A stretch of 15,309 nucleotides of DNA from an uncultured Planctomycetaceae bacterium (lineage in GTDB: Bacteria > Planctomycetota > Planctomycetia > Pirellulales > UBA1268). Below the pieces are notes generated by a model. It saw only the letters and a program-made list of their open reading frames with translations, had not been told where the DNA came from and did not search any database. The position numbers and the translations under genes are program-made. This document shows positions 1 through 6,590 of this stretch, piece by piece; position 1 is the stretch's first letter, and each line of letters begins with the position of its first letter. The DNA is taken from positions 1 to 15,309 of the forward strand of contig CAJBSQ010000056.1 in assembly GCA_903958265.1 (NCBI GenBank). Reading direction: 5' to 3'.

Positions 1-2604
1 CATCACCCGGGAGGCCCGAAACGCCCCCGCGGGCAGCCCAGGCAGCGACACGGCGGTCGTGACGTCGTCGCCGGTGGGGTTCAGGAGCCGCACGACGAGC
101 CCCGCCCCGGCCGCCGGCTTCAGGCACATCAGCTCAAGCGGCGCAGCGTTGATGTCGAGCAGGGAAGCCCTCAATGCGTCAGGCCCCGTCGCAGGCTTCA
201 TCGGCACGACGGGACACTCCTGGATCCAGCAGGGATGCAGGGTCTCCTTCAAGAGCCGCATCGCCTCGACGACCTCCGCAGCACATCCAACTGCGAGGAC
301 GTGATCGAGCCTCACCTGCATCTGGGCGTCGGGCGTCGGACGCTGCGGCCCGGCCTGGCACGAGCGGATCCGGCCGCCCCGCACCGAGAGAGAGCCCACC
401 GCGCGGTGGAGCGTAAACGCCGCGGCGGGCACCGCCGACGCGGCCGACGCCACCAGTTCGAACTCGTGCAGCCCGACGCCGCCGGCGAAGGGTCTGGCGG
501 CGGTGGCATTCCAGACGATGCCGTCATTGGTGTGATGCACCGGATAGGGCTTCTCGCCCGGGTAGGCCGGGGTGGCGAGCGGGCCGTCCCAGAGATCGTG
601 GGCGGCGGGCGTCGCCGGCAGCGACCACCACTGCGCCTGACCGTCTACGATCACGTGATCGCACGCTCCTATTCCGCCACCGCCAGCGAGCGTCTGCGGA
701 TCGACCACCACCCGCAGGCGGCTGTCGGCAAACACGTTGCCGTAGGAAATCTTCAGCTCCCACACGAACGACTGCTCAGCCGCGGCCCGCGGGCCACAGC
801 GCCGCTGGGCCCGCACCGAGATCGGCATCGTGACCTGCGGGCCGAGGCATTCCTGCAGTCGCCTCTGAGTGAGCTCGTCTCGCGAGATCGACGCCGGGCC
901 GCAGATCTCATAGGCGAGATGAAAGACGTCCGCCGTCTGGGCGTCGACCGCCGCGGAGACGAGGCGGGCACGCTGCACGGGAAGCTCGGGGCACGGTCCG
1001 TGCGAGTAGCCGTCGCCGAGGTCGGCGTCGAGCTCGAAGCGGATCGCGTCGACGAGGACCTCCGGCACCGGCGCGGGCTTCACGATCGCGGCGAATTGGA
1101 GTGGTTCGTCCGTCTCGATGAACGTGAGGAACTCGAAGCCGAGCGGAGGCAGGTGGAACTCGGCCTGCACCTCGTAGGCCCGCCCCCAGGTGGTTTCCAG
1201 GTAGCGGTTGCGGATCGCCTTGCAGGAGCTCGACAGGACTCGCACCGCGATGTCCGCGCCGGCCGCATCGACGCCGCGCAGCCGGCGGGCCGCGGAGGGT
1301 TCGGAAAACTCCCCCCCCTCGTCGGGCAGCAGGATGCGGAAGGCGGCGGAGACCGCGACGGGCCACGGATGGGGATTGAAGGCGAACACGCGGGCCGAGC
1401 GGGGGGAGCGCAGTGCCGGCAGCCGGCGCTGGGTAATGTGCTCGATCTGCCGGTTGAGCAGTTCCCGGCCGAGCGCGAGGACTTCGTGGAATCGCTGGAC
1501 GTCGTCGAGATGCACGTCGTCCACGCTGCACCCGCAGATGTCGTCGTGGGCGTGGTTCTTCAGCAGTGCATCCCACGCGGCCTGGAGCAGCGCCGGGTCA
1601 ACGCACGGTAGGCCGTTGATGCCGGCCCATGCGGTCAATGGCTCGACCACGCCGGTCAAGAGGGACTGGGCCCGGTGGTTCAGGATCTTGAGATCGACCC
1701 GCGAGGAGAGCACGTTGCGGAGCAGCGGATGATCCGCCTGCCCCAGGAGGTCGCCGACATACACGGGCAACTCGTCGGGCGATGTCGCGCTGCGGAGTTC
1801 CGCCAGGTAGTCTTCGAAGCCGCCAAATCGCAGCGCGACGTCGGCCTGCGTGGCATTGAGATGCTCGACCAACGGCTTCAGATCACCGCGGGCGGGCAGG
1901 TGGTCTCCGCCCGCGGGCAGCAGCACGACCGGCTGCTTCTGAAAGGGGAGAATCCTCGCGAGCGTGTGGCTCAACCGCTCCCGGGCCCGCTCCTCGCTGG
2001 CGGGCAGGCCGTCGTACCGCCCGTGAAAGCTCTCCTGGCCCAGTGCGCCCAGTGGAAAGTAGCCCTCGCGGAGAAAGGTGGCGAGCACCTCGGATCCGTC
2101 CGGCGCCCGCCACACGAAAATGGCACCGTCGCGATCGCGAAGCTCGACGGGCATACCCCGCATGAAGAGAAACGAATCGATGCCGAAGCCGGAGAGGATC
2201 TGCGGCAGCTGGGCGAAATGTCCGAACGAGTCGGGAACATAGCCCACCCGCGAAGCCCCGCCATGCTCGACGGCCGTGCTCAGGCCGCGCTGCAGGTTGC
2301 GGATCAGCGACTCGGGCCGCGCCAGGAAGCAATCCGGCATCGTGTACCACGGGCCCAACGTGATGCGTCCCGCCTCGACCAGGGCCTGAATCCGCCCGCG
2401 GTCCTGTGGACGGATGACGAGATGGTCTTCGAGGATCACGGTCTGCCCGTCGAGGACGAAGTTCGGCAGGCCGCCGGTCTCGAGCAGGTCGAGCAGTTCC
2501 GCCACCATCTCGACCAGCCGCAGCCGGTAGGCCTGAAACGGCAGGTACCACGCCCGATCCCAGTGCGTATGGGGAACGACGATTCCGATGCGGTGCGTGC
2601 TCAT
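1..2604 (-). CDS. GH38 alpha-mannosidase family protein, C-terminus cut by window edge
   Basis: A continuous frame reads leftwards from ATG at 2604 for 868 codons with no stop before the window edge. GH38 hallmarks are in order: PHTHWDRAWY at residues 11-20 (the H14-x-D16 metal pair), YVPDSFGHFAQLPQIL at 122-137 with D125 as expected nucleophile, and HAHDDICGCSVDDVH at 351-365 with a metal-ligand histidine. The C-terminal part looks like the beta-sandwich of the family (for example VVRLLNPTGDDV). Family members hydrolyse alpha-mannosides in a zinc-dependent retaining reaction. Bacterial relatives of similar size include mannosylglycerate hydrolase MngB and alpha-1,3-mannosidases, so probably only a short tail is missing. 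There is no signal peptide, so a cytoplasmic enzyme acting on imported or endogenous mannosides is likely. A weak AGGG lies 10 nt before the start. The natural substrate cannot be read from sequence. Confidence 0.92.
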   Translation of the reverse strand, partial: MSTHRIGIVVPHTHWDRAWYLPFQAYRLRLVEMVAELLDLLETGGLPNFVLDGQTVILEDHLVIRPQDRGRIQALVEAGRITLGPWYTMPDCFLARPESLIRNLQRGLSTAVEHGGASRVGYVPDSFGHFAQLPQILSGFGIDSFLFMRGMPVELRDRDGAIFVWRAPDGSEVLATFLREGYFPLGALGQESFHGRYDGLPASEERARERLSHTLARILPFQKQPVVLLPAGGDHLPARGDLKPLVEHLNATQADVALRFGGFEDYLAELRSATSPDELPVYVGDLLGQADHPLLRNVLSSRVDLKILNHRAQSLLTGVVEPLTAWAGINGLPCVDPALLQAAWDALLKNHAHDDICGCSVDDVHLDDVQRFHEVLALGRELLNRQIEHITQRRLPALRSPRSARVFAFNPHPWPVAVSAAFRILLPDEGGEFSEPSAARRLRGVDAAGADIAVRVLSSSCKAIRNRYLETTWGRAYEVQAEFHLPPLGFEFLTFIETDEPLQFAAIVKPAPVPEVLVDAIRFELDADLGDGYSHGPCPELPVQRARLVSAAVDAQTADVFHLAYEICGPASISRDELTQRRLQECLGPQVTMPISVRAQRRCGPRAAAEQSFVWELKISYGNVFADSRLRVVVDPQTLAGGGGIGACDHVIVDGQAQWWSLPATPAAHDLWDGPLATPAYPGEKPYPVHHTNDGIVWNATAARPFAGGVGLHEFELVASAASAVPAAAFTLHRAVGSLSVRGGRIRSCQAGPQRPTPDAQMQVRLDHVLAVGCAAEVVEAMRLLKETLHPCWIQECPVVPMKPATGPDALRASLLDINAAPLELMCLKPAAGAGLVVRLLNPTGDDVTTAVSLPGLPAGAFRASRVM

Positions 2605-2703
2605 GGCCGATTCACCCTGGTCCGAATCCGGGGTCACCGGCGGCCGGACTCGATTCCAGGCCTGTTATGCACCATCGACGCAGTTTTGAGGAGAGGATGG
2701 TCG

Positions 2704-2768
2704 GTTGTTGCGGCTGGAATCGACGTTGAAGCCGAAGGTCATCAGGAACGACTCGCCGATCCGCACCA
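2704..2768. repeat. Direct repeat copy 1 (65 bp, of the lptD 3' region)
   Basis: This copy pairs with 2997-3061 at a constant offset of 293 bp. The mismatches are at 2717 (g against t), 2719 (a against g) and 2752 (c against t). Identity stops abruptly at both ends, as expected for a recombination-derived copy rather than a diverged paralogue. Confidence 0.9.
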
Positions 2769-2769
2769 C

Positions 2770-2786
2770 CAGAGATTCTCTCTCTG
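2770..2786. other. Small hairpin at the edge of the displaced lptD fragment
   Basis: CAGAGA at 2770-2775 pairs with TCTCTG at 2781-2786 around a 5-nt loop. It begins two bases beyond the end of the 65-bp repeat. No T-run follows, so it is not a convincing terminator. It may only mark the junction. Confidence 0.35.
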
Positions 2787-2891
2787 AAACTGGCAACGTC
2801 GAAGGGGGCAGGTCAGGCAGGAGCAGCCCCGAATCCCCACGCACGATTCACGTACAGGCTGACAACTTGCACCCTCACGAATCGGCCGGCG

Positions 2892-5800
2892 CTACTCCAG
2901 CCCGTAGGCGCCGGCGACCGGGATGTCGATGCCCGAGCGGCTCGCGAACTGCGTCCGCGAGAGAAACCGCGGCTCGAGGTTGAACGTCACGCCCACGTTG
3001 TTGCGGCTGTAGTCGACGTTGAAGCCGAAGGTCATCAGGAACGATTCGCCGATCCGCACCAGCTGGAAGTTCTGGCCGATGTTGCGGCCGGTGAGGTCGA
3101 TCGCCGAGCCGAAGGAGCTCGCCCACTTCGGGCTCATGCGGTAGGTGTAGGAGCCGGTCAGCACCGAGGCGCTGATCGGCCCGCCAAACTGGTTGAAGCC
3201 GAGGTAGAAGCTGCCCCGCGGGGTGCGGTTCAATAGCGCCCCCACCGTGTAGAGCTGCTGGCCGCCGTTGAAGAAGTCGACGTCGGCCGTGGAGAGAACG
3301 GCCGTGCGGTCCCCCACGTGCCAGCGGAAGTCGTACTGCCAGAGGCCCATCATCTCGCCGAAGTTCTGGCTCGTGGTGGGGAAGAACTCGCCATCCACGT
3401 CGAAGGTGATCCAGTCGATGATCCGGCGGTTGCCGATCGGGCCCCGCTTCGTCTGCCACCGCTGCCGGGCCGCCACGCGGAAGGCGGTGAGGTCGTTGAC
3501 GATCTCCGTCGGGCCGGTCACCCAGCTGCCCATGCCGCGGCGGACGGCATAGGTCCGCGGGTCATACTTGTTGTCAGGACCGAAGATGAAGGGGGCCGAC
3601 AGCGGCGTCGGGAAGCCCGCCCCCCGCGGGGCGTTGAAGTCCCAGTAGGGGATGTTGCGGCGATACTGGTTGATCGCGTCGTCGTCGATCTGATCGTAGA
3701 GCGGAAACTCGTCGATGCTCTGCGTGGCGTTGGCGTAGGAGAACTCTCCCTCGAACACCACCTTGTGGGCTAGGCCGTGGAGGTTCCAGAGCTGGCTCTC
3801 GACCGCGTTGTCGGCCGTCCACATCGGCAGGCTGGAGCGGATGCCAACCTGGCCATACGCCCGGTCGATTGGCGAGCCGTCGAGCGCCTCGCCCCAGTGG
3901 GCCAGTTCGCCGAGGGCGTAGGGGACGACCTTCACCGCGCCGGCCTGGAACGGCAGGTCGAGCTCCTGCCGCGTCGCCACCCGCTCGCCGAGCACGTTGG
4001 ACTCATAGGGGAGCAGCGTCCAGATGTTCCTGCCCTGGCCGACCGTCGGTGTCTGCGGCGTGCTCTGCCGGGCGTAGGCGATGCCGGAATGCTCGTACCA
4101 GCTCACGGCGTCGTAGAGCAGCGGCTGGGCCATGAAGTAGTGGTCGAGCCGCGGCCACCACTCCGTCTGCGTGAAGAACGGATCGAGGCGGACGCTGGAG
4201 AGCAGCCGCAGTTCGCGGTTCTCCACCGGCCGCCGTAGGTCGACCCACGTCCGCTGCTCGTAGCCCTCCTCCCACTCCGCCTCGTAGTACTCCTCGAGGA
4301 AGTTCATGTCGCTGATCCAGCCGGCCGTGCCGCGGCCCTGCCAGCCGCCAAACAGGCTGTCGGTCGTGCCGCCGAGGTCCTGGCGATGCCGCCAGAACGA
4401 GCGGCCGCGGAACGTGCGGCTGGGGTAGCCGGGATAGTCGAGGCCCCGGCGATAGAGGCCGACGTTGTCGCGGCCCACGTCGCCGACGAACCAGGCGTCG
4501 AGGTCGCCACTCGCCGGCGTCTGGAGCCCCAGGAACGACGGCCGGTTGTAGAGCAGCGACGTGCCGCCGCCAGGGCCGCGGTAGCTCAGGTAGTCGACGT
4601 CGAAATCCCAGTCGACGCCGTCGGGAGGCCGCCGCCACCCGAAGACCTGGAAGGCATCCCAGCCGGTGAGCACCTGCGTGCCGAAGATCCGGTCGTTCTT
4701 GAGCTGGAGGTCATTGATGTAGAAGGTCGGCTTCTTGGCGTTCGTCGCCAGGATCGGCCACCAGAGCACGGGCACACCACCGAGCGTGACGGTATTGCCA
4801 CGGCTGGTGATGAACTGCTGATGCTCGACGGCGGGCTCGCCCGTAGCGGGGTTGATCGCCGGCTGACCGAAGGGTCCGGCCAGTGGCACCTGCTCGTCGG
4901 TGAACTCGAGTTCCCGCGAGCGGAACTCCCAGGTGGGCACGCCGAGCCGGCTCGACGTCAGACCCGTCTGCTGGGCGACGAACCGGCTGCGATCGACCTG
5001 CCGCAGCACGTCGGCCCGCAGTCGCACGGCGCCTGAGTAGTTGTCGACCGGCGTCAGCACCGTGGCGCCCGTAATCACACCGCTCGACCGCGGTACGTCG
5101 TAAAACATGTTCTCCGCCTCGACCACCCGCTGGCCCTGACGGAAGACGACGTTGCCCTCCATGTAGAGCTCCAGCGGCACGTCGGCCGCCTGGGACGCAG
5201 CCCCGTCGAGGTCGGGCTGCGCCGAGCCGCGGGTCCAGATCACGAGCCGATCAGCGGAGATGTCGAGCGGGCCCGCAGGATCGACACCGTCGATCACGAG
5301 GTTGACCCCCGAGGTGATCACGGCGATCCACTCGGTACCCGAGGGGCTCGGCAGCCACTTGATCGCCAGGGGAACGCTCGACCGCGGAAACGCCCGCAGC
5401 CGTCGGGCCGGCGCGGCTGCCGCAACCTGCGGCACGGCCGGCGCACCAAACTCGCTGAACTGCGCCTGTTCGATCGGTTGCTCCTCGAAGCCTGCCTGCC
5501 GCAGCTCCGAGCCCTCCTTCGTGCCAACCGCCGTGGCGGCTCCGGCAGCGGATCCGACCGCCTCGGCGGGCTGCTCGTAGATCGGCGGTGTTCCCGTGCT
5601 GCCCACCACGCTGGCGAAGTCGAGCTGCGGATCACGGAGCGTCCAGAAGCGGCCCGCCCATCGCGGCCCGCGGACGGTCGCCGGAACGGTGGTATCGCTC
5701 GTCTTCGACGTCACCTTCACGTCCCCCGCCATCCGCACGAGCACGCCGCGAACCCGCGGCTCGACGGTGCCGTCGTCAGCGGCGTCGGCTTCCTCGGTGG

Positions 5801-6155
5801 CAGGCTGCTCGATCCAGATCACCGCCTCGTGCGCGGTGGCCTCGGTCGATCCCTGCGCGATCTTCACGCCACCCGTCAGGTGCCAGACGTCGTACACGCC
5901 CTCCGACCACCGCGCTGCCTGCGTCGCCTTGATGGCGAGTGGCTCGGCGGGATTCATCGATGGCACCTCGATGCGACCAGCCTCGGCGATCGCGGCCGCG
6001 AGTCCGCGGGCTGGCAACGCCGCGAGCGCGCCAGCACTGGCCTCGGGCGTGACCATCGTGTCGGCAGCGCGGACCAGCGAACCGCACCAGCTCGTCAGGC
6101 AGGCGACGGCCACCAGCAGCAACCGCGCGCAGCCGCGGCCGAGACCCGCGGGCAT
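2892..6155 (-). CDS. lptD: LptD/OstA-like outer-membrane LPS-assembly protein
   Basis: LptD inserts lipopolysaccharide into the outer leaflet of the outer membrane at the end of the Lpt bridge. From ATG 6155 this is 1087 residues. Residues 1-30 form a signal peptide (Arg, a hydrophobic core, then LVRA before AD). Two OstA/LptA-like beta segments follow at about 74-155 (YDVWHLTGGVKIAQGSTEAT) and 300-370 (LELYMEGNVVFRQGQRVVEA), joined by an Ala/Glu-rich linker. From about 395 comes the LptD part (VPTWEFRSRELEF, GVPVLWWPILA), then an aromatic, Gly/Asp-rich beta-barrel ending near VGVTFNLEPRF. It is longer than E. coli LptD (784). All cysteines lie in the signal peptide (9, 19, 24), so the mature protein has none. 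A GTG at 6203 would add 16 residues; I prefer the ATG because the signal peptide is then normal. Neither start has a clear ribosome binding site. The assignment is confident at family level; LPS as the actual cargo is inferred. Confidence 0.82.
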   Translation of the reverse strand: MPAGLGRGCARLLLVAVACLTSWCGSLVRAADTMVTPEASAGALAALPARGLAAAIAEAGRIEVPSMNPAEPLAIKATQAARWSEGVYDVWHLTGGVKIAQGSTEATAHEAVIWIEQPATEEADAADDGTVEPRVRGVLVRMAGDVKVTSKTSDTTVPATVRGPRWAGRFWTLRDPQLDFASVVGSTGTPPIYEQPAEAVGSAAGAATAVGTKEGSELRQAGFEEQPIEQAQFSEFGAPAVPQVAAAAPARRLRAFPRSSVPLAIKWLPSPSGTEWIAVITSGVNLVIDGVDPAGPLDISADRLVIWTRGSAQPDLDGAASQAADVPLELYMEGNVVFRQGQRVVEAENMFYDVPRSSGVITGATVLTPVDNYSGAVRLRADVLRQVDRSRFVAQQTGLTSSRLGVPTWEFRSRELEFTDEQVPLAGPFGQPAINPATGEPAVEHQQFITSRGNTVTLGGVPVLWWPILATNAKKPTFYINDLQLKNDRIFGTQVLTGWDAFQVFGWRRPPDGVDWDFDVDYLSYRGPGGGTSLLYNRPSFLGLQTPASGDLDAWFVGDVGRDNVGLYRRGLDYPGYPSRTFRGRSFWRHRQDLGGTTDSLFGGWQGRGTAGWISDMNFLEEYYEAEWEEGYEQRTWVDLRRPVENRELRLLSSVRLDPFFTQTEWWPRLDHYFMAQPLLYDAVSWYEHSGIAYARQSTPQTPTVGQGRNIWTLLPYESNVLGERVATRQELDLPFQAGAVKVVPYALGELAHWGEALDGSPIDRAYGQVGIRSSLPMWTADNAVESQLWNLHGLAHKVVFEGEFSYANATQSIDEFPLYDQIDDDAINQYRRNIPYWDFNAPRGAGFPTPLSAPFIFGPDNKYDPRTYAVRRGMGSWVTGPTEIVNDLTAFRVAARQRWQTKRGPIGNRRIIDWITFDVDGEFFPTTSQNFGEMMGLWQYDFRWHVGDRTAVLSTADVDFFNGGQQLYTVGALLNRTPRGSFYLGFNQFGGPISASVLTGSYTYRMSPKWASSFGSAIDLTGRNIGQNFQLVRIGESFLMTFGFNVDYSRNNVGVTFNLEPRFLSRTQFASRSGIDIPVAGAYGLE
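2997..3061. repeat. Direct repeat copy 2 (inside the lptD-like coding sequence)
   Basis: This is the partner of the repeat at 2704-2768. It encodes part of the penultimate beta-strand region of the LptD-like barrel and is in frame within the intact gene, so it is the likely parent copy. Confidence 0.9.
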
Positions 6156-6256
6156 GCGGGGGCCGCGTGGAGGTGGTGCCGTCGTGATGCGGGGGTACTG
6201 CACTCGAGACGTTCGCTCGGGTCCGAAAATGGCCTGGGAGCCGGAAAAACCGCGGG

Positions 6257-6286
6257 TTTATAGGAGCGGTGGCAAGCGTGGGTCAA
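6257..6286 (-). promoter_or_regulatory. Sigma70-type promoter for the lptD-like gene
   Basis: On the minus strand TTGACC (6286-6281) and TATAAA (6262-6257) are separated by 18 nt. This is close to consensus in an otherwise very GC-rich gap. Transcription would begin near 6250, leaving a leader of about 45 nt to the GTG at 6203 or about 95 nt to the ATG at 6155. Confidence 0.6.
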
Positions 6287-6478
6287 GGCATCGCGGCCGC
6301 CACGAACCGGCCGCAAGTGGCGGCAGAGCGGCGGGTTAGCGGCGGCCCCGAACGGCCGGTGGACGCGCTCCTGCGGCTGGCCATCAGGTCGACGCTGGCG
6401 ACCGGCGCCGGGGAGAAACGAGCAGTCCTGGTGATCCGCGTCGCGGTGGTCCCGGCAAAATGCCCGGCCATCCCGGCA

Positions 6479-6497
6479 GGGTCGGTAAGATTGACCC
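6479..6497 (+). promoter_or_regulatory. Dyad with a -10-like TAAGAT upstream of the MMPL gene
   Basis: GGGTC (6479-6483) and GACCC (6493-6497) form an inverted repeat with a 9-nt spacer that contains TAAGAT (6486-6491). No good -35 box lies 16-18 nt upstream. It could be an operator overlapping a weak promoter about 95 nt before the exporter start, or chance. Confidence 0.25.
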
Positions 6498-6590
6498 CTC
6501 TTCGCGGGCTCATCGCCCAACCCCCGCCGCCCGAGCGAGTCGCCGATCTTGTCAGCCTCCTCGCCGCCCTGCCGTTCCCCCCAGCTTCCC

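Larger units (their letters stand above)
2665..2844 (-). pseudogene. Displaced fragment matching the 3' end of the lptD-like gene
   Basis: Bases 2704-2768 match 2997-3061, inside the lptD-like gene, in the same orientation with 3 mismatches in 65. In the matching frame both encode the stretch VRIGESFLMTFGFNVD, then YSRNN in the gene and SSRNN here; two of the three differences are silent. In this frame the fragment is open from a GTG at 2844 to TAA at 2665 (59 codons), but only the 65-bp core resembles LptD. The flanks (residues before VRIG and after SRNN) do not match it, and the frame is closed by TGA at 2848-2850. It sits between the lptD stop and the GH38 start. I read it as a scar of partial duplication or gene conversion, not a functional gene. 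Confidence 0.6.
6204..6590. other. Divergent intergenic region between lptD and the MMPL exporter
   Basis: This 387-bp gap holds the leftward lptD promoter in its left part. On its right side CCCGGC occurs three times between about 6451 and 6478, followed by a GGGTC/GACCC dyad at 6479-6497. No convincing coding sequence, tRNA or transposon end is visible. Confidence 0.6.

Noticed and set aside
235..1611. 458-codon open frame on the plus strand (and 1675-2787, 370 codons)
   Set aside because: Antisense to the GH38 gene, whose motifs are on the minus strand. The translations are Arg/Gly/His-rich and resemble no family; such frames are common in GC-rich DNA.
6050..6110. Possible lipoprotein signal (VAVAC) in the LptD-like protein
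   Set aside because: The -3 position is Ala, the motif falls within the hydrophobic core, and LptD proteins are not lipoproteins; cleavage after LVRA fits better.
6156..6203. GTG start giving 16 extra residues to the LptD-like protein
   Set aside because: It would give an unusually long n-region before the signal-peptide core and has no ribosome site; kept only as an alternative.
5478..6263. 261-codon plus-strand frame opposite the lptD start
   Set aside because: The composition is typical of a shadow frame and it covers the lptD signal peptide and OstA-like segment on the other strand.
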